64,000 nucleotides of DNA from Pseudomonas sp. J452 (GCF_024666525.1 NZ_CP088294.1:1488001-1552000), one strand, 5' to 3'; counted from the first letter of the stretch, positions 1 through 11,831 are shown. Program-made: numbers and translations. Notes: generated from the letters alone by a model not told the origin.

Positions 1-1
1 C

Positions 2-76
2 GCCGGCAGCCTGGTGGCCACCGTACACAAGACTCTCTACGTCCGCCTCAAGCCGCGTGTGCGGCAAGTGGCATAA
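2..76 (+). CDS. 3' end of an unidentified gene upstream of ubiI
   Basis: An open frame enters from the left edge and stops at TAA (74-76), nine bases before the ubiI ATG. The visible 24 residues end in LKPRVRQVA, a basic tail. In Pseudomonas the neighbourhood is usually pepP, ubiH, a small conserved gene, then ubiI, so this is probably the C-terminus of that gene or of ubiH. The product cannot be named from so little sequence. Close spacing suggests cotranscription with ubiI. Confidence 0.45.
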   Translation, partial: AGSLVATVHKTLYVRLKPRVRQVA

Positions 77-85
77 GGAAAAGCG

Positions 86-1303
86 ATGCAAGCGGATCTG
101 ATCATCGTGGGTGCCGGCATGGTTGGCAGTGCCCTGGCTCTGGCCCTGGAACACAGCGGCCTGGATATCCTGGTGGTCGACGGCGGCCCACTGAGCATCA
201 AGCCTTTCGCGGCCGACGCCGCCTTCGAGCCGCGGGTCAGCGCGCTGTCCGCCGCCAGCCAGCGCATTCTCGAACGCCTCGATGTGTGGCCGGGGATCGC
301 CGCGCGGCGTGCCTCGGCCTACTGCGACATGCAGGTGTGGGACGGCTCCGGCACCGGCAGCGTGCATTTCTCCGCCGCCAGCGTGCATGCCGATACCCTC
401 GGCCATATCGTCGAGAACCGCGTGGTCCAGGATGCCCTGCTCGAACGTCTGCACGACAGCCGCCTGGGCCTGCTCGGCAATGCGCGCCTGGAGCAGCTAC
501 GGCGTTCCGGCGATGGCTGGCTGCTCAAGCTGGCCGATGGCCGCGAGCTGCGTTCGTCGCTGCTGGTGGCCGCCGACGGCGCCAACTCGGCGGTGCGCCG
601 CCTGGCCGGTTGCGCCACCCGCGAGTGGGATTACCTGCACCACGCCATCGTCACCAGCGTGCGCTGCGCCCGTCCGCACCAGGCCACGGCCTGGCAGCGT
701 TTCACCGACGACGGCCCGCTGGCCTTTCTGCCGCTACGGCGTGGCGACGATGAGCATTGGTGCTCGATCGTCTGGTCGGCTGTGCCGGCTGAGGCTGAGC
801 GGCTGATGGCGCTGGACGATGAGGCGTTCCGCCACGAACTGGGCAAGGCCTTCGAGTGGCGCCTGGGCGAGGTCAGCCAGGTCGACCCGCGTCTGTGCAT
901 CCCGCTGCGCCAGCGCCATGCCAAGCGCTATGTGGAAAGCGGTCTGGCGCTGATCGGCGACGCCGCCCACAGCATCCATCCGCTGGCCGGGCAGGGCGTC
1001 AACCTCGGTTTCCTCGATGCCGCGGTGCTGGCCGAAGTGCTGCTGCATGCCCTCGAGCGCGGCGAGCAGCCGAACGACGTGCGCGTGCTCAGCCGCTATG
1101 AGCGCCGGCGCATGCCGCACAACCTGGCGATGATGGCGGCCATGGAAGGCTTCGAGCGCCTGTTCCAGGCCGATCCATTGCCACTGCGCTGGTTGCGCAA
1201 CAGCGGCCTGAACTGGGTCGACGAGTTGCCGGAGGCCAAGGCGCTGTTCGTCCGCCAGGCCCTGGGGCTGTCGGGGGATCTGCCGCTGTTGGCGCGGGCC
1301 TGA
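86..1303 (+). CDS. ubiI: FAD-dependent ubiquinone-biosynthesis hydroxylase (UbiH/UbiF/VisC/COQ6 family, UbiI-like)
   Basis: 405 residues, the usual length of the UbiH/UbiI/VisC group. The N-terminal dinucleotide-binding loop GAGMVG is at residues 9-14 after a short beta strand. The second FAD motif GDAAHSIHPLAGQG begins near D292 and is characteristic of aromatic-ring flavin hydroxylases acting on the ubiquinone precursor. The expected role is an aerobic ring hydroxylation (C5, as for UbiI) in ubiquinone synthesis at the inner membrane face. The start ATG follows a GGAAAAG ribosome site and comes nine bases after the preceding gene, so the two are probably cotranscribed. Sequence alone does not separate UbiI from UbiH or UbiF specificity; the choice rests on Pseudomonas gene order. 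Confidence 0.85.
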   Translation: MQADLIIVGAGMVGSALALALEHSGLDILVVDGGPLSIKPFAADAAFEPRVSALSAASQRILERLDVWPGIAARRASAYCDMQVWDGSGTGSVHFSAASVHADTLGHIVENRVVQDALLERLHDSRLGLLGNARLEQLRRSGDGWLLKLADGRELRSSLLVAADGANSAVRRLAGCATREWDYLHHAIVTSVRCARPHQATAWQRFTDDGPLAFLPLRRGDDEHWCSIVWSAVPAEAERLMALDDEAFRHELGKAFEWRLGEVSQVDPRLCIPLRQRHAKRYVESGLALIGDAAHSIHPLAGQGVNLGFLDAAVLAEVLLHALERGEQPNDVRVLSRYERRRMPHNLAMMAAMEGFERLFQADPLPLRWLRNSGLNWVDELPEAKALFVRQALGLSGDLPLLARA

Positions 1304-1342
1304 GTTCAAAGCGATTGTTCTTCAAGGATGAAAGGGCAAAGT

Positions 1343-1669
1343 ATGTTGAAACACATGTTCCGAGTAGCGCTGCCGTTGCTCTTGCTGGTTGCGGCTACGG
1401 GTTGTGGCACCTTGGTTGCGCGAGTGGGTGGGGCGGGAGCCTCATACCCGGTGGATACCTACAAGAGCACCAATAGCGATCTGTTGTATCTGGGCGTGCG
1501 CAGCGGCGTGAGCGGTAGTGGCAATCCCGAGGCGCTGATCTGCTGGATGATGATTGTCTGTCCGATTGTCGTCGTAGCCTCTCTTCCTGCAGATGTTTTG
1601 ATCGATACCGTGCTCTTGCCGGTCGATGTGTTCGCCGAAGATGAGCAAGCAGAGTCGGTGCCTTTGTAA
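1343..1669 (+). CDS. YceK-like small lipoprotein
   Basis: 108 residues from ATG 1343, which is preceded at good spacing by GAAAGGG; an in-frame ATG at 1328 lacks such a site. The N-terminus is a lipoprotein signal: basic MLKHMFR, a Leu/Val-rich core, then lipobox residues ending ATGC, so Cys21 should be lipidated. The mature part keeps the YceK/YidQ family pattern: GCGTLVAR, a YP motif, a hydrophobic stretch, and SLPADVLIDTVLLPVDV near the C-terminus, matching the FDTLLLPIDI of E. coli YceK. The family function is unknown. It lies between ubiI and the iron-binding protein gene and is probably its own transcription unit. Confidence 0.7.
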   Translation: MLKHMFRVALPLLLLVAATGCGTLVARVGGAGASYPVDTYKSTNSDLLYLGVRSGVSGSGNPEALICWMMIVCPIVVVASLPADVLIDTVLLPVDVFAEDEQAESVPL

Positions 1670-1686
1670 CTGTGGCTGGCTTATTT

Positions 1687-1735
1687 GTTGAGAAGCTAAA
1701 TAGTATTCACTACTATTCGACTCCTTCTTCTCAAC
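1687..1735 (+). promoter_or_regulatory. Nested inverted repeats upstream of the iron-binding protein gene, possible Fur site
   Basis: A 19-base palindrome with arms AATAGT and ACTATT occupies 1699-1717. It has Fur-box length and AT-rich character but matches the classical 19-mer only moderately (about 10 of 19). It sits inside a second perfect inverted repeat, GTTGAGAAG at 1687-1695 and CTTCTCAAC at 1727-1735. The element lies 14 bases before the ATG of a ferric-iron binding protein, where Fur repression would be expected. Regulator identity is inferred. Confidence 0.5.
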
Positions 1736-1748
1736 ATGAGGCGGCATC

Positions 1749-2750
1749 ATGCAGGCTCGCACAGGTCTTATCGCTACCCTGGCTCTCACCGCACTGGCTA
1801 CCAGCGTCCAGGCGGCCGATGAAGTGGTGGTCTACTCCGCGCGCATCGACGAGCTGATCAAGCCGGTGTTCGACGCCTACACCGCCAAGACCGGTACCCC
1901 GATCAAGTTCATCACCGACAAGGAAGCACCGCTGCTGGCGCGCCTCAAGGCCGAAGGGGCGAATACCCCGGCCGACCTGCTGATCACCGTGGATGCCGGC
2001 AACCTCTGGCAGGCCGAGCAGGAAGGCGTGCTCAAGCCGCTCGACTCGGCGGTGATCGAGGCCAACATCCCGGCCCAGTACCGCTCCAGCACCGGTGCCT
2101 GGACTGGCCTGTCGCTGCGCGCGCGGACCATTTTCTACTCCACCGAGCGGGTCAAGCCGGAAGAACTGTCGACCTACGAAGCCCTGGCTGACAGCAACTG
2201 GGAAGGCCGTCTGTGCCTGCGCACCAGCAAGAAGGTCTACAACCAGTCGCTGACCGCCACCCTGATCGAGGCCCATGGCGAAGCCAAGGCCGAAGAGATC
2301 GTCAAAGGCTGGGTCAACAACCTGGCCACCGACGTGTTCGCCGATGACACCGCCCTGCTCCAGGCCATCGACGCTGGCCAGTGCGACGTGGGCGTCACCA
2401 ACACCTACTACTACGGCCGTCTGCACAAGCAGCAGCCGGATCTGAAGGTCAAGCCGTTCTGGCCGAACCAGGCCGACCGTGGCGTGCACGTCAACCTGTC
2501 CGGTGCCGGCGTGACCCTGCATGCACCGCATGCCGCCGAGGCGCAGAAGCTGCTGGAGTGGATGACCAGCGCCGAAGCGCAGAGCCTGTTCGCCGACGTC
2601 AACCAGGAATACCCGGCCAATCCGGCGGTCAAGCCGTCTGCCGAAGTGGCCGCCTGGGGCAGCTTCAAGGCCGACAGCGTGCCGATGGAAGTGGCGGGCA
2701 AGCGCCAGGCCGAGGCGACCAAGCTGATGGATCGCGCCGGCTGGAACTAA
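1749..2750 (+). CDS. Fe(III) ABC transporter periplasmic binding protein (FbpA/AfuA family)
   Basis: 333 residues beginning with a signal peptide ([22 protein letters not shown], cleavage expected after the final AQA-like site). The mature protein starts [21 protein letters not shown], typical of family 1 binding proteins for ferric ions. Three consecutive tyrosines, Y220-Y222 in TNTYYYGR, supply the iron-coordinating pair known in bacterial transferrins. It should deliver Fe3+ in the periplasm to the permease encoded next. A strong hairpin with T-tract follows, so the binding protein is probably made in excess over the permease. No ATPase gene is present nearby; the ATPase must be encoded elsewhere. 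Confidence 0.88.
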   Translation: MQARTGLIATLALTALATSVQAADEVVVYSARIDELIKPVFDAYTAKTGTPIKFITDKEAPLLARLKAEGANTPADLLITVDAGNLWQAEQEGVLKPLDSAVIEANIPAQYRSSTGAWTGLSLRARTIFYSTERVKPEELSTYEALADSNWEGRLCLRTSKKVYNQSLTATLIEAHGEAKAEEIVKGWVNNLATDVFADDTALLQAIDAGQCDVGVTNTYYYGRLHKQQPDLKVKPFWPNQADRGVHVNLSGAGVTLHAPHAAEAQKLLEWMTSAEAQSLFADVNQEYPANPAVKPSAEVAAWGSFKADSVPMEVAGKRQAEATKLMDRAGWN

Positions 2751-2826
2751 GCCTGGCCGCATAGGCGCTGCCCTGCGGCCGAGCGCCGCGCAGCGCCAAC
2801 AAAGGTGAGTTCAACCGTTATACTCG

Positions 2827-2857
2827 ACGCCCCGGCCAGTCCGGGGCGTTCTGTTTT
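2827..2857 (+). terminator. Intrinsic terminator or attenuator between iron-binding protein and permease
   Basis: A 9-bp GC-rich stem (ACGCCCCGG with CCGGGGCGT, 2827-2849) and a 5-base loop are followed by TTCTGTTTT. It lies just before the GTG start of the permease, as in operons where partial termination lowers permease expression relative to the binding protein. Confidence 0.75.
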
Positions 2858-2876
2858 CTGCCGTCGAGGAAGTTGC

Positions 2877-4496
2877 GTGGCCCATCCCGCCCAGCGTCGC
2901 TGGTATCCCATCGCCTTTGCCATCGCCGCCCTGGTTCTGCTGCCGCTGTCGGTGTTGCTGCTGTCCTGGCACGAGGTCGATCAGAGCATCTGGGCGCACC
3001 TGTGGCAGACGCAATTGCCGCGCCTGCTGGGTAATACCCTGCTGCTGGTGGTCGGTGTTGGCACCGGCGTGGTGCTGCTGGGTGTCAGCCTGGCCTGGCT
3101 GACCAGCCTTTGCGAGTTTCCCGGGCGGCGCTGGCTGGACTGGGCGCTGATGCTGCCATTCGCCATTCCCGCCTACGTGCTGGCCTTCGTCTTCGTCGGC
3201 CTGCTGGACTTTGCCGGGCCGCTGCAGACCCTGGCCCGCGACTGGTTCGGCAGCGGCCTGCGCTTTCCGCGGGTGCGCTCCAGCGGCGGTGTGATCATCG
3301 TCCTGGTGCTGGTGTTCTACCCCTACGTCTACCTGCTCGCCCGCGGCGCCTTTCTGGCCCAGGGCAAGGGCCTGATGGAGGCGGCACGGGTGCTCGGCCA
3401 GTCGCCCTGGCAGGCATTCTGGCGTGTCGCCCTGCCGATGGCGCGCCCGGCCATCGGTGCCGGCCTGGCGTTGGCGATCATGGAGACCCTGGCCGACTTC
3501 GGCGCGGTCTCGGTGTTCAACTTCGATACCTTCACCACGGCCATCTACAAGACCTGGTACAGCTTCTACAGTCTGTCCAGCGCCACCCAGCTGGCCAGCC
3601 TGCTGCTGCTGGCGGTGCTGCTTGTGCTCTATGGCGAGCGCCGTGCGCGGGGCGCCACACGGCCGGCCAGCGAGCGACCGCGGGGCAAGCCGCTGTACCA
3701 CCTGCGCGGCTGGCAGGCGGCGCTGGCCAGCGGCTGGTGTGGCCTGGTGTTCACCTGCGCCTTCGTCGTGCCGATGGCGCAGTTGCTGGTGTGGTTTTTC
3801 CAGCGCGGTCGTTTCGATCTGGATGAGCGTTATGTTGGGCTGATCCTGCACACCCTTTATCTGGGTGGCCTGGCGGCCCTGCTCACCGTCAGTGTCGCCC
3901 TGCTGCTGGCCTTCGCTAGGCGCCAGGCACCGACCCGTGGTATCCACGCCGCGGTGGGCCTGGCCAACCTCGGCTATGCGCTGCCCGGCTCGGTGCTGGC
4001 GGTGGCGGTGATGCTGGCGTTCAGTTACCTGGACAATCACCTGGTCATCCCGCTCTCCAGCTGGCTGGGCGGGGCTGGCAAGCCGCTGTTGCTGGGCAGC
4101 CTGGGCGCTTTGCTGCTGGCCTACCTGGTGCGCTTCATGGCGGTCGCCTACGGGCCGCTGGAGAGCAGCCTGGCGCGCATTCGCCCGTCATTGCCGCAGG
4201 CTTCGCGCAGCCTCGGCGTAGGTGGCCCGCAGCTGTTCCTGCGGGTCTATCTGCCGCTGCTGGTGCCGGGCGCGCTGAGCGCCGCGCTGCTGGTGTTCGT
4301 CGATGTGCTCAAGGAAATGCCGGCGACCCTGCTGATGCGCCCCTTCGGCTGGGACACCCTGTCGGTACGGGTGTTCGAGATGACCAGCGAGGGCGAGTGG
4401 GCGCGTGCCGCGTTGCCGGCGCTGAGCCTGGTGCTGGTCGGCCTGTTGCCGGTGATCGGTCTGATTCGGCGCTCGGCGCGCCAGCCGGGACACTAA
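2877..4496 (+). CDS. Fe(III) ABC transporter permease (FbpB-type, fused double domain)
   Basis: 539 residues from GTG 2877, chosen because GAGGA lies six bases upstream and because the frame before it runs through the terminator hairpin. Around twelve hydrophobic segments fall into two similar halves, each with a MetI-like EAA-type loop: near GLMEAARVLGQSPWQAFWRVALP in the first half and near the SLPQASRSLGVGGPQLFLRVYLP stretch in the second. This is the tandem arrangement of FbpB/SfuB permeases, which carry Fe3+ across the inner membrane from the binding protein. It follows the binding-protein gene on the same strand. The cognate ATPase is absent from the window. Confidence 0.87.
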   Translation: MAHPAQRRWYPIAFAIAALVLLPLSVLLLSWHEVDQSIWAHLWQTQLPRLLGNTLLLVVGVGTGVVLLGVSLAWLTSLCEFPGRRWLDWALMLPFAIPAYVLAFVFVGLLDFAGPLQTLARDWFGSGLRFPRVRSSGGVIIVLVLVFYPYVYLLARGAFLAQGKGLMEAARVLGQSPWQAFWRVALPMARPAIGAGLALAIMETLADFGAVSVFNFDTFTTAIYKTWYSFYSLSSATQLASLLLLAVLLVLYGERRARGATRPASERPRGKPLYHLRGWQAALASGWCGLVFTCAFVVPMAQLLVWFFQRGRFDLDERYVGLILHTLYLGGLAALLTVSVALLLAFARRQAPTRGIHAAVGLANLGYALPGSVLAVAVMLAFSYLDNHLVIPLSSWLGGAGKPLLLGSLGALLLAYLVRFMAVAYGPLESSLARIRPSLPQASRSLGVGGPQLFLRVYLPLLVPGALSAALLVFVDVLKEMPATLLMRPFGWDTLSVRVFEMTSEGEWARAALPALSLVLVGLLPVIGLIRRSARQPGH

Positions 4497-4583
4497 CCCC
4501 AGGCGCTGTGCCTCGCTCGTCTGTGCTTCGCCGACCTTGACCGGGCGGTCATTTTGCGAGATGACCAGACGCCTTTGCGGGGC

Positions 4584-4589
4584 TACAAT
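4584..4589 (+). promoter_or_regulatory. Possible -10 element upstream of gcvT
   Basis: TACAAT lies about 90 bases before the gcvT ATG in the gap 4497-4679. No well-spaced -35 hexamer could be assigned, so this is a weak call. I looked for a glycine riboswitch in the same gap and did not recognise its conserved core. Confidence 0.25.
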
Positions 4590-4679
4590 GCGCGCCTGCT
4601 GACGCAGCCCGACCATGAACCCCGCATCCGCTGCAGGCCCCGGCCGGCGCGGGCGGGCGTCTAGCGCAAGGAGTTACCC

Positions 4680-5762
4680 ATGGGACAACGTACCCCTCTG
4701 TACGAACAGCATCTGGCGCTTGGCGCCAAGATGGTCGATTTCGGTGGCTGGGACATGCCACTGCACTACGGCTCGCAAGTCGAGGAGCACCATCAGGTGC
4801 GCCGTGACTGCGGCGTGTTCGACGTTTCCCACATGACCGTGGTCGATGTCACCGGCCCTCAGGCCCAGGCCTGGCTGCAGTACCTGCTGGCCAACGACGT
4901 GGCGCGTCTGAAAACTCCGGGCAAGGCCCTCTACAGCGGCATGCTCAACGAGCGCGGCGGCGTGGTCGACGACCTGATCGTCTACCTCACTGACTGGGGC
5001 TACCGCGTGGTGGTCAACGCCGCCACCCGCGACAAGGACCTGGCCTGGATGCAGGCACACACCGCCGGCTTCGACGTCACCCTGGCCGAGCGCGCCGAAC
5101 TGGCCATGCTCGCCATCCAGGGCCCGCAGGCCCGCGCCAAGACCGCCGAACTGGTCAGCGCCGCGCGCGCCGCGATGATCAATGAACTCAAGGTGTTCCA
5201 GGGCCTGCCGGAAGGCGACTGGTTCATCGCCCGCACCGGCTACACCGGTGAAGACGGCCTGGAAATCATGTTGCCGGCCGAACAGGCCGCCGCCTTCCTC
5301 AGCGAGCTGGTCGGTGCCGGCATCGCCCCGATCGGCCTCGGCGCGCGCGATACCCTGCGCCTGGAAGCCGGCATGAATCTGTACGGCCAGGACATGACCG
5401 ACGACGTTTCGCCGCTGGCCGCCAACATGGCCTGGACCATTGCCTGGGAGCCGGCCGGGCGCCAGTTCGTCGGTCGCGGCGCCCTGGAAAGCCAGCGCGC
5501 CGAAGGCAGCCAGCCCAAGCTGGTCGGCCTGGTGCTGGAAGAGCGCGGCGTGCTGCGTGCCCACCAGGTGGTGCGCATCGAAGGCGTTGGCGAAGGCGAG
5601 ATCACCAGCGGCAGTTTCTCGCCGACCCTCGGCAAGTCCATTGCCCTGGCCCGCGTGCCAGCGGCCACCGGCGAACGCGCCGAAGTAGAGATTCGCGGCA
5701 AGTGGTACCCGGTGCGCGTCGTGCAAGCCAACTTTGTGCGTAACGGCAAAGCCACTATCTAA
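4680..5762 (+). CDS. gcvT: Glycine cleavage system aminomethyltransferase (T protein)
   Basis: 360 residues, normal for GcvT. It opens with [30 protein letters not shown], the family start, and has FDVSHM, the folate-site region YTGEDGLEI and the late [11 protein letters not shown] with NLYGQDM. It transfers the aminomethyl carbon from the lipoyl arm of the H protein to tetrahydrofolate, releasing ammonia and giving methylene-THF. The ATG has AAGGAG at seven bases. It is first in gcvT-gcvH-gcvP, with a 52-base gap to gcvH. The L protein is not in the window. Confidence 0.96.
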   Translation: MGQRTPLYEQHLALGAKMVDFGGWDMPLHYGSQVEEHHQVRRDCGVFDVSHMTVVDVTGPQAQAWLQYLLANDVARLKTPGKALYSGMLNERGGVVDDLIVYLTDWGYRVVVNAATRDKDLAWMQAHTAGFDVTLAERAELAMLAIQGPQARAKTAELVSAARAAMINELKVFQGLPEGDWFIARTGYTGEDGLEIMLPAEQAAAFLSELVGAGIAPIGLGARDTLRLEAGMNLYGQDMTDDVSPLAANMAWTIAWEPAGRQFVGRGALESQRAEGSQPKLVGLVLEERGVLRAHQVVRIEGVGEGEITSGSFSPTLGKSIALARVPAATGERAEVEIRGKWYPVRVVQANFVRNGKATI

Positions 5763-5814
5763 CTGCTAACTTTCCCGGGCGGGCTACCCGCCACCTGATC
5801 CTGAGGACACCCTG

Positions 5815-6204
5815 ATGAGCACTATTCCCGCCGATCTGCGTTTTGCTGCCAGCCACGAGTGGGCCCGCCTCGAAGCGGATGGCACCGTCACCGTGGGTAT
5901 TTCCGACCACGCTCAGGAAGCCCTGGGTGACGTGGTCTACGTCGAACTGCCGGAAGTCGGCAAGCAGCTGGCCGCTGGCCAGGAAGCCGGTGTGGTGGAG
6001 TCGGTGAAAGCCGCTTCGGACATCTACGCACCGATCGCCGGTGAAGTCATCGCGGTCAACGAGGCGCTCAGCGACAGCCCCGAGCAGGTCAACGGCGAAC
6101 CCTACGCCGCCTGGTTCTTCAAGCTGCAGCCGAGCAATGCCGCCGACCTCGACAGCCTGCTGGATGCCGCCGGCTACCAAGCCGCCTGCGACGCCGACGC
6201 TTAA
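5815..6204 (+). CDS. gcvH: Glycine cleavage system H protein
   Basis: 129 residues. The lipoyl attachment lysine is K65 in [13 protein letters not shown], preceded by the [12 protein letters not shown] beta hairpin and followed by the family C-terminal segment [12 protein letters not shown]. The lipoylated arm shuttles the methylamine intermediate between the P, T and L proteins in the cytoplasm. The gene lies between gcvT and gcvP; a strong hairpin follows it before gcvP. Confidence 0.96.
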   Translation: MSTIPADLRFAASHEWARLEADGTVTVGISDHAQEALGDVVYVELPEVGKQLAAGQEAGVVESVKAASDIYAPIAGEVIAVNEALSDSPEQVNGEPYAAWFFKLQPSNAADLDSLLDAAGYQAACDADA

Positions 6205-6238
6205 GACGGCTTAAGTTCCGGCCTGAAACCCTGCTTGT

Positions 6239-6262
6239 AGAGCCTCGATTCGTCGAGGCTCT
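6239..6262 (+). terminator. TTCG-loop hairpin between gcvH and gcvP
   Basis: A perfect 10-bp stem (AGAGCCTCGA with TCGAGGCTCT) closes a TTCG tetraloop. The following bases are GTCATTTC, too poor in T for a strong intrinsic terminator, so this may be a partial terminator, an mRNA-stability hairpin or a processing site that lowers gcvP relative to gcvT-gcvH. Confidence 0.6.
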
Positions 6263-6284
6263 GTCATTTCCCGAGAGCCACACC

Positions 6285-9161
<2,877 letters not shown>

Positions 9162-9178
9162 ATCGCGCGAGTGCCATG

Positions 9179-9202
9179 AAAACCGCCTTCGGGCGGTTTT
9201 TT
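9179..9202 (+). terminator. Intrinsic terminator after gcvP
   Basis: AAAACCGCC pairs with GGCGGTTTT around a TTCG tetraloop, ending in a run of six T. It lies 17 bases after the gcvP stop. Confidence 0.9.
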
Positions 9203-9504
9203 ATTGCCGGCGATTTCTCCTGCGCAAACGGCTGCAGCCGCGAATTCCTGCGTATATGGGTCAGGCTGCGGAGAAAAGCCGAAGCCCGCTCAAGGCTTTG
9301 CTACGCTCTTGATCTGGGGCAGTGCGGTAAATATTTCTGCAGTCATAGTGCCCCAGAGTAGCGGGCATGACGGATGCGGCGGGGGAGGCCGGCATCGTCA
9401 GGGTTAGTCCGCTGCACATCAGGCTACTCACATTCACGTTGCCTGCTTCCGGCTCCTGAGGTGCCGGCGCCGGTTGCGTGTGGCAATCGATCAGGGAGTC
9501 TTCG
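9203..9504 (+). other. Intergenic region between gcvP and the PotE-like gene
   Basis: About 300 bases with no credible ORF. It must hold the promoter of the transporter gene, but I see no convincing -35/-10 pair. No repeat or RNA gene was recognised. Confidence 0.5.
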
Positions 9505-10845
9505 ATGGCTGAAGCAAGCAAGAAAATGAGCCTGATGGGGCTTACCACCCTGGTGGCGGTGAACATGATGGGTTCCGGCATCATCATGCTGCCGTCGAGC
9601 ATGGCGCAGCTGGGGGCGGTATCGCTGCTGTCATGGATCATCACGGCCATCGGTTCCATGGCCATCGCCTACTGCTTCGCCCAGTGCGGCATCTACTGCC
9701 CGCGTTCAGGTGGCATGTCGGCATACAGCGAGGAGGCACACGGCAAGTCGGCGTTCTTCCTCTGCTCGTTTCTCTACTTCCTCTCGCTGGCCATCGGCAA
9801 CGTAGCCATCGGCATTTCCGCGGTGGGCTACCTGACGCCGTTCTTCCCCTGGCTGGGCAGCGGTGCGATTCCCTTGTGCTTGGGCACCATCGGATTGATC
9901 TGGCTGACCACGGTGGCCAATTTCGGCGGCCCGAGCATCACCGGCAAGATCGGTGCGATCACCGTCTGGGGCGTGATCATTCCGGTGGCGGGGCTCAGCG
10001 TGATCGGCTGGTTCTGGTTCGACAGTGCGGTGTTTGCCGCGGCCTGGAATCCGAACAACCTGGCCACCAGCGATGCCATCGCGCAGAGCATTCCACTGAC
10101 CCTGTGGGCTTTTCTCGGCATGGAGTCGGCGGCGCAGAACTCCGATGCGGTGGACAATCCCAAGCGCAACGTGCCACTGGCCTGCCTGTTCGGCACCCTC
10201 GGTGCGGCGGTGGTGTACATCCTCTCGACCACGGTGATCCAGGGCATCATCCCCAACGCCGAGCTGGCCAACTCCAGCGCGCCGTTCGCTTATGTCTATG
10301 CGCAGATGTTCAACCCGCTGGTCGGCAACATCATCATGATCCTCGCGGTGATGGCTTGCGTCGGCTCCCTGCTGGGCTGGCAGTTCACCCTCGGCCAGAC
10401 CGCCAAGGTCACCGCCGAAGAGGGCATGTTTCCCAAGTTGTTCGCCCGGGTCAGCAAGCTGGATGCGCCGATTATCGGCATGATCGCCTGTGCCGTTCTG
10501 CAGACTTTACTGGCCCTGTCGACCATCTCGCCGAATGCCAGCGAGCAGTTCAGCAAGCTGGTCAACCTGGCCGCGGTGACCAACCTGATCCCTTACGTCA
10601 CGGCGCTCTCCGGGTTGCTGGTGATCATGTACAAGGCCCAGGTCGGCACGGCGATCTTTACCCGCAACGTGGCGGTGCTGCTGGTAGCGATGCTCTATTG
10701 CTATTACGCGCTGTACGCCTCCGGCAAGGATGCGGTGTTCGGTGCGGCCATCGTTCTGGTCATCGGTTACCTGCTCTATGGCTTTATCACCCGGCGCTTC
10801 GTCGAGCTGCCAGCGGGCGCTCCAGCGGCAGGCGAGAAACCTTAG
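9505..10845 (+). CDS. potE: PotE-like putrescine:ornithine antiporter (APC family)
   Basis: 446 residues from ATG 9505 (AGGGAG seven bases upstream); the in-frame ATG at 9478 is less well placed. About twelve membrane segments. The sequence follows E. coli PotE closely: VNMMGSGIIMLP at the start, ANFGG and ITVWGVIIPV in the middle, TLWAFLGMESA, then GSLLGWQFT and SGKDAVFGA late in the protein. These are substrate-translocation segments of the polyamine/ornithine antiporters at the inner membrane. It is followed at 35 bases by a periplasmic binding protein on the same strand. A decarboxylase partner (SpeF) is not adjacent, so the physiological substrate is uncertain. Confidence 0.82.
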   Translation: MAEASKKMSLMGLTTLVAVNMMGSGIIMLPSSMAQLGAVSLLSWIITAIGSMAIAYCFAQCGIYCPRSGGMSAYSEEAHGKSAFFLCSFLYFLSLAIGNVAIGISAVGYLTPFFPWLGSGAIPLCLGTIGLIWLTTVANFGGPSITGKIGAITVWGVIIPVAGLSVIGWFWFDSAVFAAAWNPNNLATSDAIAQSIPLTLWAFLGMESAAQNSDAVDNPKRNVPLACLFGTLGAAVVYILSTTVIQGIIPNAELANSSAPFAYVYAQMFNPLVGNIIMILAVMACVGSLLGWQFTLGQTAKVTAEEGMFPKLFARVSKLDAPIIGMIACAVLQTLLALSTISPNASEQFSKLVNLAAVTNLIPYVTALSGLLVIMYKAQVGTAIFTRNVAVLLVAMLYCYYALYASGKDAVFGAAIVLVIGYLLYGFITRRFVELPAGAPAAGEKP

Positions 10846-10880
10846 CGTTGGAACAGCCATCAGTCTTCGGGGAACAGACC

Positions 10881-11786
10881 ATGACAGAAAAACCGATCAA
10901 ATCGACCATCCGGACACTGCTCTGCCTGTTGCTGGCGCTGCCGTTGCTGGCCGCTGCCGACACCCTCGAACGGGTGCGCAGCAGCAATAGCATGACCCTG
11001 GCGTTCGTGCCGGATGTGGCGCCGTTCAGCAGCCAGCAGGGCGAGCAGGTCAGTGGTTATGGCATCGACCTGTGCCGGCGTATCGCGCAGAGAATCCAGA
11101 CCGAGCTGGGAACTGGTGAGCTCAAGCTGAATTTCCTGGCGGTCGAGGACGCGCAGAAGACTGCTGCGCTGGCCACCGGCAAGGCCGACATTCTCTGCAC
11201 ACCGAGCCCGGAAAGCCTGGCTGCACGCCAGGCGGTGAGCTTCTCGGTGCCGGTCTACACCGCCGGCTTGGGTGTGTTGGTGCGCGAGGATGCGCCGCAG
11301 ACCCTGCTGGCCGTGCTCAGCGGCCAGCCCGCACATAGTGGACCGACCTGGCGGGCCACGGTCAATCGCGGCCTGGCCCAGCACACCTACGTGACCATGA
11401 AAGGCGGTGTCACTCAGGCGTGGATTCTGGAGAAAGTGCGCCGGCTGGGTGTGGTGGTCAAACTGCTAGCGGTCGACGATTACGAGCAGGGCGTGGAATT
11501 GATCAGCAGCGGCAAGGCCGATGCGTTCTTCTCCGAGCGCATGTTTCTCGAGCACTACCTGAAGACCCATGACGGTACCGAGCAGTTGCAGGTATTGCCG
11601 CGCATCTTCGAGTCGCTGCCGGTGGCGCTGGCTGTGCCGCGCGGTGACGAGGATTGGCGTCTGCTGGTCGATAGCGCATTGAGCGAACTGTACCGCTCCG
11701 GTGAGCTCGAACGGCTGTATAGCGAGCACCTGGGCAAGCCGGGCGAGGCGGAGCAGGCGCTGTTCAAGGTCTATGCGCTGCCTTAG
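10881..11786 (+). CDS. Periplasmic amino-acid binding protein (SBP family 3)
   Basis: 301 residues from ATG 10881 (GGGGA nine bases before). A signal peptide (core LLCLLLALPLLAAADT) is followed by the family 3 pattern: LAFVPDVAPFSS, GYGIDLCRRIAQRI, GKADILCTPSPES, and near the end GELERLYSEHLGKPG. It should bind a small amine or amino acid in the periplasm. There is no cognate permease or ATPase; the nearest transporter is the PotE-like antiporter just upstream, with which it is probably cotranscribed. It could be a sensor ligand-binding protein or serve a distant ABC system. Confidence 0.72.
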   Translation: MTEKPIKSTIRTLLCLLLALPLLAAADTLERVRSSNSMTLAFVPDVAPFSSQQGEQVSGYGIDLCRRIAQRIQTELGTGELKLNFLAVEDAQKTAALATGKADILCTPSPESLAARQAVSFSVPVYTAGLGVLVREDAPQTLLAVLSGQPAHSGPTWRATVNRGLAQHTYVTMKGGVTQAWILEKVRRLGVVVKLLAVDDYEQGVELISSGKADAFFSERMFLEHYLKTHDGTEQLQVLPRIFESLPVALAVPRGDEDWRLLVDSALSELYRSGELERLYSEHLGKPGEAEQALFKVYALP

Positions 11787-11831
11787 AGGTTGTTGCCAAT
11801 CTTTTGCGATCTCGCTGATGGCGAACACGCT

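Noticed and set aside
4497..4679. Glycine riboswitch upstream of gcvT
   Set aside because: I looked for the conserved core and tandem aptamer layout and could not find it; only a -10-like TACAAT was noted.
9633..11786. 717-codon frame spanning the PotE-like gene and the binding protein
   Set aside because: The first two thirds are an out-of-frame reading of potE; the real gene begins at ATG 10881 with a signal peptide.
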